64,000 nt of DNA, from assembly GCF_021172165.1 (NCBI RefSeq), contig NZ_CP089096.1, positions 1,736,001-1,800,000 on the forward strand, given 5' to 3'. The stretch is from Flavobacterium channae. Lineage in GTDB: Bacteria; Bacteroidota; Bacteroidia; Flavobacteriales; Flavobacteriaceae. The stretch's first letter is position 1. Every line of letters starts with the position of its first letter. Below, one piece after another: positions 8,910 to 15,332 of this stretch. The position numbers and the translations under genes are program-made. Under the pieces are notes generated by a model. The model worked only from the letters and a program-made list of their open reading frames with translations, searched no databases and had not been told where the DNA came from.

Positions 8910-9479
8910 ATGACCATAATAGAAAAATTCGCAAGAGAATCTATTCAGAATAATATAGAATATGGAATAGACGATTACAAAAATTCCATTAACAAAATAA
9001 AAGCTAAAACTTACGATTTTGATAACACATTAGACAAAATAAAATTTATTAGTTTACATATTGACGCCGTAAATAAAATTTATGATGAGCATCTTCCTAA
9101 ATGTAATAATCCGGAAGAATGCGATACAAATTTCCAATGCGAATCTTTATTATATTATTTAAGACAAGAAATTGGTAAGTACGGCGTAAATGTTAACGAA
9201 GACACATTTACAATAGAAGAAAAATTAGAAGCAGAAGATAAACTTGATAAAATCTTAAAGGAAATCGAAGAATTAAAATTAGGTCATCAAATTATTTACG
9301 ATGATTTAACAAATGAGATTTCGGAACTTAAAGAGCTTTACTTTTTAGGGAAGAAAAAATGGCATCAAATGTTAGCTGGTAAAATCGTGGATATGACTGT
9401 AAGTGGCTTGGTAAGTGAAACTCTTTCTAAACAAATTATAGAATCATTAAAACCAAACTTTAGAAACCTAATAGGATGA
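8910..9479 (+). CDS. Orphan hypothetical protein, helical, Cys-containing
   Basis: I do not recognise this 189-residue protein. It has no signal peptide. Residues 1-60 are charged and helical. A short Cys-rich stretch CNNPEECDTNFQC lies near residues 66-78 and might bind metal or form disulfides. Residues about 105-150 are Glu/Lys/Leu-rich and look coiled-coil. The C-terminus has a mildly amphipathic segment with AGKIVDMTVSGLVSET. No terminator follows; a tiny membrane-protein ORF starts 80 bp on. It opens the accessory stretch between lpdA and the mla operon. Codon use looks like the neighbours'. The reading frame is convincing, the function unknown. Confidence 0.7.
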   Translation: MTIIEKFARESIQNNIEYGIDDYKNSINKIKAKTYDFDNTLDKIKFISLHIDAVNKIYDEHLPKCNNPEECDTNFQCESLLYYLRQEIGKYGVNVNEDTFTIEEKLEAEDKLDKILKEIEELKLGHQIIYDDLTNEISELKELYFLGKKKWHQMLAGKIVDMTVSGLVSETLSKQIIESLKPNFRNLIG

Positions 9480-9559
9480 CTCTCCGATAGCGCAGAGTTA
9501 CAATCCCTACCTACAAAACAAACATTAATTATCAACCAGATAATTTAAGAATTACAACA

Positions 9560-9700
9560 ATGACGCAACAAATTTTATTTCTTATCATGATTTTAATTGG
9601 TGGATATTATGCTCGAAAATATGGAAATAAAGCAAAATGTGAGATTGAAAAATTTAATCAGAAAAAAGAAAACGATAAGATAAAAAAGGAATTTGATTGA
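9560..9700 (+). CDS. Small membrane protein, 46 residues
   Basis: This short frame begins MTQQILFLIMILIGGYYARK: one transmembrane helix at about residues 4-18 followed by a basic, Lys/Glu-rich cytoplasmic tail (positive-inside). The layout of one short helix plus a charged tail is common for small bacterial membrane proteins. No RBS can be named, as in most genes here. It sits between the orphan gene and the repeat cluster. Conservation was not tested, so it may be chance; the clean hydrophobic-then-charged pattern is the support. Confidence 0.5.
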   Translation: MTQQILFLIMILIGGYYARKYGNKAKCEIEKFNQKKENDKIKKEFD

Positions 9701-9712
9701 AAAAATTCACTT

Positions 9713-9742
9713 TTTTGTCATTCCGACGCAGGAGGAATCACA
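9713..9742 (+). repeat. Left copy of 30-bp GIY-YIG-flanking repeat
   Basis: TTTTGTCATTCCGACG followed by CAGGAGGAATCACA. The reverse complement is present at 10152-10181 with 29 of 30 bases identical; only the base after GACG differs. Together they form an inverted-repeat frame around the GIY-YIG gene. Confidence 0.85.
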
Positions 9743-9770
9743 TAAAGAAAAGACTAACAAGAAAAACGTT

Positions 9771-9800
9771 ATGAGATGTTTCCTTACGTCAACATGACAA
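9771..9800 (-). repeat. Degenerate inner copy of the same repeat
   Basis: Read on the minus strand it starts TTGTCATGTTGACGTAAGG, sharing TTGTCAT and GACG with the left copy. It faces 9713-9742, so the two could form an imperfect hairpin in the DNA or RNA upstream of the nuclease gene. Confidence 0.5.
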
Positions 9801-9816
9801 TAGAAAAAGTAAAAAA

Positions 9817-10176
9817 ATGAACAATACAATGATTGAATATAACGAAGGATTTCACACTTATTATGTTTATATCATTACTAATAAATACAAATCAACTTTT
9901 TATATTGGAGTAACAAATAACTTAGGCTTAAGATTACAACAGCATAAAGAAAATATCGAAAATGATATTAAAACTTTTGCTTCAAAATACAATCTTCAGT
10001 TTTTAGTTTATTATGAAAAATTCTCATGGATTCAACTTGCTATTGCAAGAGAAAAGGAATTGAAAGGTTGGAGAAGAGATAAAAAAATAGATTTAATCAA
10101 ATCATTTAATGAAAACTTCGAGTTTTTAAATAACAGATTTGATAAAGATGATGTGATTCCTCCTACGTCGGAATGA
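9817..10176 (+). CDS. GIY-YIG nuclease family protein inside an inverted repeat
   Basis: A 119-residue single-domain GIY-YIG protein. The motif halves are YVY at 16-18 and YIG at 29-31, the conserved Arg is Arg39 in LRLQQH, and the likely metal-binding Glu is Glu79 in AREKELKGW. These small stand-alone members have no proven cellular role; the fold cuts DNA in homing, repair and restriction enzymes. The last seven residues (VIPPTSE) and the stop codon are encoded by the right-hand flanking repeat, so the native end of the protein has been replaced or is formed by the repeat. The gene and repeats span 469 bp and look like one unit. ATG at 9817; the ATG at 9829 is an alternative. Confidence 0.88.
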   Translation: MNNTMIEYNEGFHTYYVYIITNKYKSTFYIGVTNNLGLRLQQHKENIENDIKTFASKYNLQFLVYYEKFSWIQLAIAREKELKGWRRDKKIDLIKSFNENFEFLNNRFDKDDVIPPTSE

Positions 10177-10181
10177 CAAAA
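10152..10181 (-). repeat. Right copy of 30-bp repeat, overlapping the GIY-YIG stop codon
   Basis: On the plus strand it reads TGTGATTCCTCCTACG then TCGGAATGACAAAA. It is the inverted partner of 9713-9742 (29 of 30). Bases 10153-10176 are the last codons and the stop of the GIY-YIG gene. Confidence 0.85.
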
Positions 10182-10270
10182 GGAATTAAGAATACACAAA
10201 ACGTGTAATTAAATTCAATTATTATTATCTAAAACGCAACTTTACCACATTTTTTTACAACATATCTTAC

Positions 10271-10322
10271 AAAAATCAGTAATTATCTCGCTAAAAATCA
10301 GTACATTTGATAGAGATAATTA
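10271..10322 (+). promoter_or_regulatory. mla operon promoter region with paired repeats
   Basis: TACATTTG at 10302-10309 is an exact -7 element, 20 bp before the mlaE ATG. Around it are a direct repeat AAAAATCAGTA (10271-10281 and 10293-10303, 22 bp apart, two helical turns) and an inverted repeat TAATTATCTC / GAGATAATTA (10280-10289 and 10313-10322) that encloses the -7 box. The promoter call is fair; an operator is inference. Confidence 0.45.
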
Positions 10323-10329
10323 GCGCTTC

Positions 10330-11112
10330 ATGAAAAAATATTTTGACAATCTTATTGAAGCATTACAAAACTTCTTGGCAGAAGTTGGAGATATTTCCTA
10401 CTTTGCCTACCGCTTTTTTAAAGAAGTTTGGAAACCGCCTTATGAATTTAAAGAACTCCTACGTCAGTGTTTTTATATTGGAAATCGTTCTTTATTGCTC
10501 GTAAGCGTTACCGGTTTTATCATTGGTTTGGTTTTTACATTACAGTCGCGCCCTACTCTACAAGAATTTGGTGCCGTTTCATGGATGGCTTCTATGGTAA
10601 GCGTTTCTATCATTCGTGAAATTGGCCCCATCATTACCGCATTAATTTGCGCTGGAAGAATTGGCTCAGGTATTGGTGCCGAACTCGGTTCGATGAAAGT
10701 TACCGAACAAATTGACGCTATGGAAGTTTCGGGAACCAATCCTTTTAAATATTTAGTCATCACACGAATTGTAGCTTGTACGCTTATGTTGCCAATTCTT
10801 GTTATCATTGGTGATTTTATTGCTATTTATGGTTCTTTTTTGGTAGAAAACATAAAAGGAAATGTTTCATTTACCTTATACTTTAATCAGGTTTTTAATA
10901 TTTTAGAATACAGCGACGTCATTCCTGCTACCATAAAAACGTTCTTTTTTGGCTTTGCCATTGGACTTATTGGTTGTTACAAAGGTTATAATTGTAAAAA
11001 AGGAACGGCTGGCGTAGGAAAAGCAGCCAATGCAGCGGTTGTTTATACCTCAATGTTGTTGTTTGTTATTGATTTTGTGGCGGTTTTTGTAACTAATATT
11101 TTTTACGGATAA
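10330..11112 (+). CDS. mlaE: MlaE-type lipid ABC transporter permease
   Basis: Inner-membrane permease of the Mla/MCE phospholipid transport system that keeps outer-membrane lipid asymmetry. At 260 residues the length is normal. After an N-terminal helix (1-45) there are hydrophobic segments near 52-72, 85-105, 150-175, 195-215 and 235-258. The family signature is clear in IREIGPIITALICAGRIGSGIGAELG followed by MKVTEQIDAMEV; in the family this cytoplasmic loop contacts the ATPase. First gene of a tight operon: 5 bp to mlaF and 7 bp from there to mlaD. Confidence 0.93.
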   Translation: MKKYFDNLIEALQNFLAEVGDISYFAYRFFKEVWKPPYEFKELLRQCFYIGNRSLLLVSVTGFIIGLVFTLQSRPTLQEFGAVSWMASMVSVSIIREIGPIITALICAGRIGSGIGAELGSMKVTEQIDAMEVSGTNPFKYLVITRIVACTLMLPILVIIGDFIAIYGSFLVENIKGNVSFTLYFNQVFNILEYSDVIPATIKTFFFGFAIGLIGCYKGYNCKKGTAGVGKAANAAVVYTSMLLFVIDFVAVFVTNIFYG

Positions 11113-11117
11113 TCATT

Positions 11118-11864
11118 ATGGATACTACATCAAAAAATACTATTATCGAAATCCATGACTTGCATAAAAGTTTTGGAAACAATGTAGTATTGAATGGATT
11201 TGATTTGGTTTTAAATGAAGGAGAAAATTTGGTTGTAATGGGAAAATCGGGTTCTGGAAAATCGGTTATGATTAAATGCATCATTGGATTAGAACAACCC
11301 GATAGCGGTTCGATTTTAGTAATGAATCAGGAAATCAATAGTTTAGAACGAGAAGATTTAGATGAATTACGAACCGAAATTGGATTTCTTTTCCAAGGAA
11401 GTGCTTTGTATGATTCGATGTCGGTAAGAGAAAATTTAGAATTTCCGCTACGAAGACACACTAAAAAATTTGGTGTAATTAAAGATACAACGCCATTAGT
11501 TATGGAAGTTTTAGAAAGCGTTGGTTTAGCACATGCTATCGATTTAATGCCAAACGAACTTTCGGGCGGAATGAAACGTAGAATTGCATTAGCACGAACT
11601 TTAATCCTTAAACCTAAAATTATTTTGTACGACGAACCTACAACAGGTTTAGATCCTATTACATCAAAAGAAATCGTACTTTTAATGAATTCGGTTCAGG
11701 AAAAATTCAATACGTCATCGATAATCATAACACATGATGTAGATTGTGCTAAAGTAATTGCCAATAGAATGATTTTACTAATAGATGGTATCAATTATAT
11801 TGAAGGAACATTTGAAGCGTTAGCCAACTCACAAGATCCAAAAGTGCAAGCCTTTTTTAAATAA
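11118..11864 (+). CDS. mlaF: MlaF-type ABC ATPase
   Basis: A 248-residue ATPase energising the MlaE permease. Walker A is GKSGSGKS near residues 41-48, the signature is LSGGMKRR near 150-157, Walker B is IILYDEPTTGLDP just after, and the switch His is in IITHDVD. The LSGGM variant is typical of MCE-associated ATPases such as MlaF and TGD3. ATG start 5 bp after mlaE. The specific naming rests on the motif and the flanking mlaE and mlaD. Confidence 0.93.
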   Translation: MDTTSKNTIIEIHDLHKSFGNNVVLNGFDLVLNEGENLVVMGKSGSGKSVMIKCIIGLEQPDSGSILVMNQEINSLEREDLDELRTEIGFLFQGSALYDSMSVRENLEFPLRRHTKKFGVIKDTTPLVMEVLESVGLAHAIDLMPNELSGGMKRRIALARTLILKPKIILYDEPTTGLDPITSKEIVLLMNSVQEKFNTSSIIITHDVDCAKVIANRMILLIDGINYIEGTFEALANSQDPKVQAFFK

Positions 11865-11871
11865 TTAAGCA

Positions 11872-12846
11872 ATGGAAAAAACATCTTCACAAAAAATACA
11901 ATTAGGAATATTTGTCATCATAGGCACCTTAATTTTTTTAGCTGCCATCTATTTCATTGGAAACAAGCAAAACATGTTTGGCAATACTTCTCGTTTAAAT
12001 GCTGTTTTTGTTAATGTAAACGGATTGCAGCCAGGAAATAATGTTCGATATGCCGGAATTGATATTGGCACTGTAAACGAAATTGAAATGGTTAACGACA
12101 CCACAATTACTGTTGTAATGCTAATTGACAATAAAATCATGGAACACATTAAGACAAATGCAATTGCAACCATTGGTTCAGACGGTTTGGTGGGCAACAT
12201 TATTATCAATATTATTCCAGGAAAAGGCAATGCTCCAAAAGTAACAAATGGCGATACCATTAAATCGTATAGTAGAATTGGCACCGATGCTATGCTAGAA
12301 ACTTTAAATGTCACCAATGAAAATGCTGCAATGCTAACTGCTGATTTATTAAAAATTACACAAGAAATTACATTAGGCAAAGGAACTGTTGGAATGTTAA
12401 TTCGTGATACCGTTATGGCACAAGATTTAAAAGCCACAATGAATTATCTCCGATTGACTTCTAAAGGGACATCCGAATCGGTGGCTAGTTTGAATCAGCT
12501 GATTAACGATTTGAACAGAAAAGACAACGTAATTGGTACACTAAATGATACGGTTGTTGCCAATAGAATGAAAAAAATTATTGTAAATCTTGAAAAATCG
12601 AGTGTTGAAATAAACAAAGTGGTAACTAATTTAAATGCCACAATTACCAACGTAAAAGATGGAAAAGGCGCTTTAAATTACTTATCAAACGATCCTAAAT
12701 TGGTAAAACAAATCGATTCTACAATGACGAATTTAAACAAAGCGAGCATCAAATTAAATGAAGATTTAGAAGCGTTGAAACACAATTTCTTGTTTAGAGG
12801 TTATTTCAAAAAACAAACGAAGGAAAAGGAAAAGATAAAAAAATAA
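11872..12846 (+). CDS. mlaD: MlaD/MCE-domain membrane-anchored lipid-binding protein
   Basis: Periplasmic substrate-binding subunit of the lipid transporter. A single N-terminal anchor lies at about 11-31 (GIFVIIGTLIFLAAIYFIG); the MCE domain follows at about 38-120 with VNGLQPGNNVRYAGIDIGTV and LVGNIIINIIPG. Residues 150-300 are helical with repeated Thr/Asn-rich heptad-like patterns, longer than in proteobacterial MlaD (about 180), which fits the long MCE proteins of Bacteroidota. The end is strongly basic (KKQTKEKEKIKK). No MlaB or MlaC gene is present in this window. Confidence 0.92.
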   Translation: MEKTSSQKIQLGIFVIIGTLIFLAAIYFIGNKQNMFGNTSRLNAVFVNVNGLQPGNNVRYAGIDIGTVNEIEMVNDTTITVVMLIDNKIMEHIKTNAIATIGSDGLVGNIIINIIPGKGNAPKVTNGDTIKSYSRIGTDAMLETLNVTNENAAMLTADLLKITQEITLGKGTVGMLIRDTVMAQDLKATMNYLRLTSKGTSESVASLNQLINDLNRKDNVIGTLNDTVVANRMKKIIVNLEKSSVEINKVVTNLNATITNVKDGKGALNYLSNDPKLVKQIDSTMTNLNKASIKLNEDLEALKHNFLFRGYFKKQTKEKEKIKK

Positions 12847-12849
12847 AAA

Positions 12850-12890
12850 GGCTTTAATCAAAATTGATTAAAGCCATAAAAAATATTTTT
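12850..12890. terminator. Bidirectional terminator after mlaD
   Basis: A perfect 12-bp stem GGCTTTAATCAA / TTGATTAAAGCC is flanked by A-rich DNA on the left and AAAAAATATTTTT on the right. It fits both mlaD and the converging lipoprotein gene. Confidence 0.7.
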
Positions 12891-12906
12891 AAATTTAATC
12901 TGTAAA

Positions 12907-13368
12907 TTATCTAGAATATTCAGAATACAAAACTCCTACTACTCCACTATCATTGATTAATGTTTTAATTTTCATGAAATTAGCATTTAAAGTAACTACT
13001 TTAGATGTTTCTCCATCAATTATTAAATCATCTGTAGAAGAATTATATGAATAAGTTCCACTTTCAGTAACTGGTTCTATTACTGTTGTTTCACTATAAT
13101 TTAATGATGGAATAGTTACTTCTAAATAACCGCTAATGATATTACTATCATAAGTCCCATCCGATTTAAATTCCATTGTTCCTTCAGAATCACCATCCAT
13201 AGTGGAGTTCATACCAGAATATGTTGCATTTCCGTATATTCTTCCCAATTGCCAAACACCTTCAATGTTTCCTGTTGTAGCATCACCATCATCACTACTA
13301 CATCCGTTTAAAAATAGAACAGATAATAATAAAAAAGTTACTTTTAAAGAATTACTCAAAAATTTCAT
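12907..13368 (-). CDS. Lipocalin-like lipoprotein, probably surface-exposed
   Basis: A 153-residue lipoprotein. The lipobox ends LFLNGC at Cys23 and is followed by SSDDGD, a pattern like the Ser/Asp-rich lipoprotein export signal described for Flavobacterium that sends lipoproteins to the cell surface. The mature part opens IEGVWQLGRIYGN and contains FKSDGTYDSN and GTYSYNSSTDDLIIDG, the strand pattern of short lipocalin-like beta-barrels. No ligand can be predicted. It lies 20 bp downstream of cmk on the same strand, so it may be read through from cmk. Confidence 0.75.
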   Translation of the reverse strand: MKFLSNSLKVTFLLLSVLFLNGCSSDDGDATTGNIEGVWQLGRIYGNATYSGMNSTMDGDSEGTMEFKSDGTYDSNIISGYLEVTIPSLNYSETTVIEPVTESGTYSYNSSTDDLIIDGETSKVVTLNANFMKIKTLINDSGVVGVLYSEYSR

Positions 13369-13388
13369 GTTGTTATTTGTTTAGTTAT

Positions 13389-14072
13389 TTAAATTTTCTC
13401 TTTTACAAGGTTCAAAACCAATTCAAATTGTTCTTTTTTAGATAAACTTGAATTATCTACTTCAATAGCGTCGTCTGCTTTAACTAAAGGCGAATCTTCT
13501 CTGTGTGTGTCGATATAATCGCGCTCTTCTACATTTTGTAAAACATCTTCAAATGTAACATGTTGTCCCTTTTCAACCAATTCATCAAAACGACGTTGCG
13601 CTCTTGTTCTTGAGCTTGCTGTCATGAATAATTTTAACTCGGCATCTGGGAAAACTACGGTTCCGATGTCTCTACCATCCATAACAATTCCTTTGTCTTT
13701 GCCCATTTCTTGTTGCTGCTCGACTAATTTAGCACGCACTTCCGAAACTTCGGCAACTTTACTCACCATACGAGAAACTTCAATCGTTCTGATTTGCGTT
13801 TCGATGTTTTCGTTGTTTAAATACATTTCGGCAAATCCTAAAGCAGAATTAAATTGAAAACGTAAGTTGATATTAGGCAATTGCGCAATCAAACCCGCTT
13901 TGTCTAAATGCGTTTCAGAAACTAAGTTATGTTGCATAGCAAAATACGCTACAGCACGATACATAGCACCTGTATCAACGTAGACATAACCCAATGTTGC
14001 AGCCAACTGCTTTGCTAATGTACTTTTTCCTGTTGACGAAAAACCGTCTATTGCTATGGTAATTTTTTTCAT
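13389..14072 (-). CDS. cmk: Cytidylate kinase
   Basis: Phosphorylates CMP and dCMP with ATP in the pyrimidine pathway. The 227-residue length matches the long bacterial type. P-loop GFSSTGKS at 10-17, DTGAMYRAVAYFAM at 33-46, the CMP-binding MDGRDIGTVVFPDAELKLFM near 136-155 and an RRFDEL lid motif are all present. Order lon, porQ, cmk on one strand is a familiar Bacteroidota arrangement. ATG start. The next gene upstream, porQ, ends 111 bp away. Confidence 0.97.
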   Translation of the reverse strand: MKKITIAIDGFSSTGKSTLAKQLAATLGYVYVDTGAMYRAVAYFAMQHNLVSETHLDKAGLIAQLPNINLRFQFNSALGFAEMYLNNENIETQIRTIEVSRMVSKVAEVSEVRAKLVEQQQEMGKDKGIVMDGRDIGTVVFPDAELKLFMTASSRTRAQRRFDELVEKGQHVTFEDVLQNVEERDYIDTHREDSPLVKADDAIEVDNSSLSKKEQFELVLNLVKEKI

Positions 14073-14149
14073 GTTTTTTAAATATTGACTTTTATTTTAA
14101 CATATAAGTCATGTAAGTGATACTTTGTGAATAATGAAGTTCATCTAAG

Positions 14150-14178
14150 TAATCACTAATTACTTTTCACTAATCACT
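14150..14178 (-). repeat. Interspersed AT-rich repeat, copy 1
   Basis: On the minus strand it reads AGTGATTAGTGAAAAG then TAATTAGTGATTA. A related copy lies between trpB and trpA (44817-44840) with 22 of 24 bases identical. It lies between porQ and cmk. Confidence 0.5.
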
Positions 14179-14183
14179 CATTT

Positions 14184-15203
14184 CTACTCCAAATCAATCA
14201 TCAATCCAAATAAACTCGTATTGGCTGCCACCGTATATCTCGAATACGAATAATCAAATTTAACTTTCCCAAAACGAATTCCAAAACCAACAGAAATTCC
14301 AGAAAAATTACGTTGCTCTAAAATACGCAATTCTTCACTTCTTCTAAAATTATAACCCAATCGAATGTTGAATCCTTTTTCAGGAAATAATTCCGCTCCA
14401 AGAATCACGTGACGTAAAGCATTATTAAAAAAGGATACTTTTTCTTCTTTAGTTCCACCATCCAAATTGCCTTCTGCCCTATTTGGATTTGAAAAAGCAA
14501 TATTCCATTGTTGTAAGTTTTCAAACGTCATGTGCCAACGAATTGGAACGTTCTCCATTAACTGCGAAATACCAGCGTCAATAGCTAGTGGTAATTTTTC
14601 ATTGGTATCTTCGTATGGTTTTATTTGGAAACCTAAATTTCGAACTGTTAAACCATAATTGATGTCATTATCATAATCAACATATAAAAAACCTAAATCA
14701 ACGGCAGCTCCCCAAGAATTATAAGTCTCTAAAGTAGAAGAAATCAATTTAGCATTAACACCAACAAACATATCTGTCCAAGGCAAGTTGTAGGCATAAC
14801 CCAAAGAAAGTGCGGCTTCACTACCGGTAAAATCAGAAGTTAGATTACCCAATTCGTCTCTTCCTTCAAATGTTCCATAATTTACGTAACTAATACCAGC
14901 ATGAAACGTTTGCAAATGACGGTCATACGTATACGCATAAGCAGCTGTTCCATAAGAAACTTCACCAAAATAACTACCATAATTTACCGATAAACGTTTG
15001 TGCATTTCAGCATTTATAGTTGCCGGATTATAAAACGCTTGATTTACGTCGTAATCAACAACGGTAACTGTTTTTCCTCCTAATGCTGCTTGTCTTGGTG
15101 ATTGTGCTAAGTTTAAAAATTGATATACACTCTGACCTCCTATTTGGCTAAAACCATTAGCCGATAGTAGAAATAAAAATAGGAATAAGAGTTTTCTTAG
15201 CAT
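14184..15203 (-). CDS. porQ: Type IX secretion system protein PorQ
   Basis: Outer-membrane PorV/FadL-like barrel component of the type IX secretion system. At 339 residues the length fits. A signal peptide spans about 1-19 (LLFLFLFLLSANGFSQ); the start of the mature protein, GGQSVYQFLNLAQSPRQAAL then GG and DYDVNQAFYNPA, is diagnostic of PorQ. Many alternating beta strands follow and the protein ends with the hydrophobic YTVAANTSLFGLMIDLE. In the family, PorQ works with PorZ, which acts with PorU, PorV on substrates carrying C-terminal sorting domains such as the nuclease at 31-33 kb. The gene is separated from lon by a terminator. Confidence 0.92.
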   Translation of the reverse strand: MLRKLLFLFLFLLSANGFSQIGGQSVYQFLNLAQSPRQAALGGKTVTVVDYDVNQAFYNPATINAEMHKRLSVNYGSYFGEVSYGTAAYAYTYDRHLQTFHAGISYVNYGTFEGRDELGNLTSDFTGSEAALSLGYAYNLPWTDMFVGVNAKLISSTLETYNSWGAAVDLGFLYVDYDNDINYGLTVRNLGFQIKPYEDTNEKLPLAIDAGISQLMENVPIRWHMTFENLQQWNIAFSNPNRAEGNLDGGTKEEKVSFFNNALRHVILGAELFPEKGFNIRLGYNFRRSEELRILEQRNFSGISVGFGIRFGKVKFDYSYSRYTVAANTSLFGLMIDLE

Positions 15204-15262
15204 TTTTTATAGTTAATCTTACTTATAACGCAACTGCGAAGATAAAATTATATCGGTTAGTA

Positions 15263-15303
15263 AACAAAAAAAGAACTCCCAATAAACAATTTATTGAGAG
15301 TTC
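15263..15303 (-). terminator. Terminator of lon
   Basis: Near-perfect 14-bp stem (GAACTCCCAATAAA opposite TTTATTGAGAGTTC, one mismatch); the A run at 15265-15272 becomes a T run on the minus strand. Confidence 0.85.
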
Positions 15304-15332
15304 ATTTTGTATATTTTATAAATAATTAAATA

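Noticed and set aside
9480..9497. CTCT...AGAG hairpin right after the orphan gene as a terminator
   Set aside because: Only four base pairs and no T run; too weak to call.
9817..10176. GIY-YIG gene as a group I intron homing endonuclease
   Set aside because: No intron core and no split host gene are present, and the domain is the small stand-alone type, so intron homing was set aside.
9713..10181. CRISPR array or IS element
   Set aside because: There are only three repeat copies, in opposite directions, without regular spacers; no transposase is encoded and no clear target-site duplication was found.
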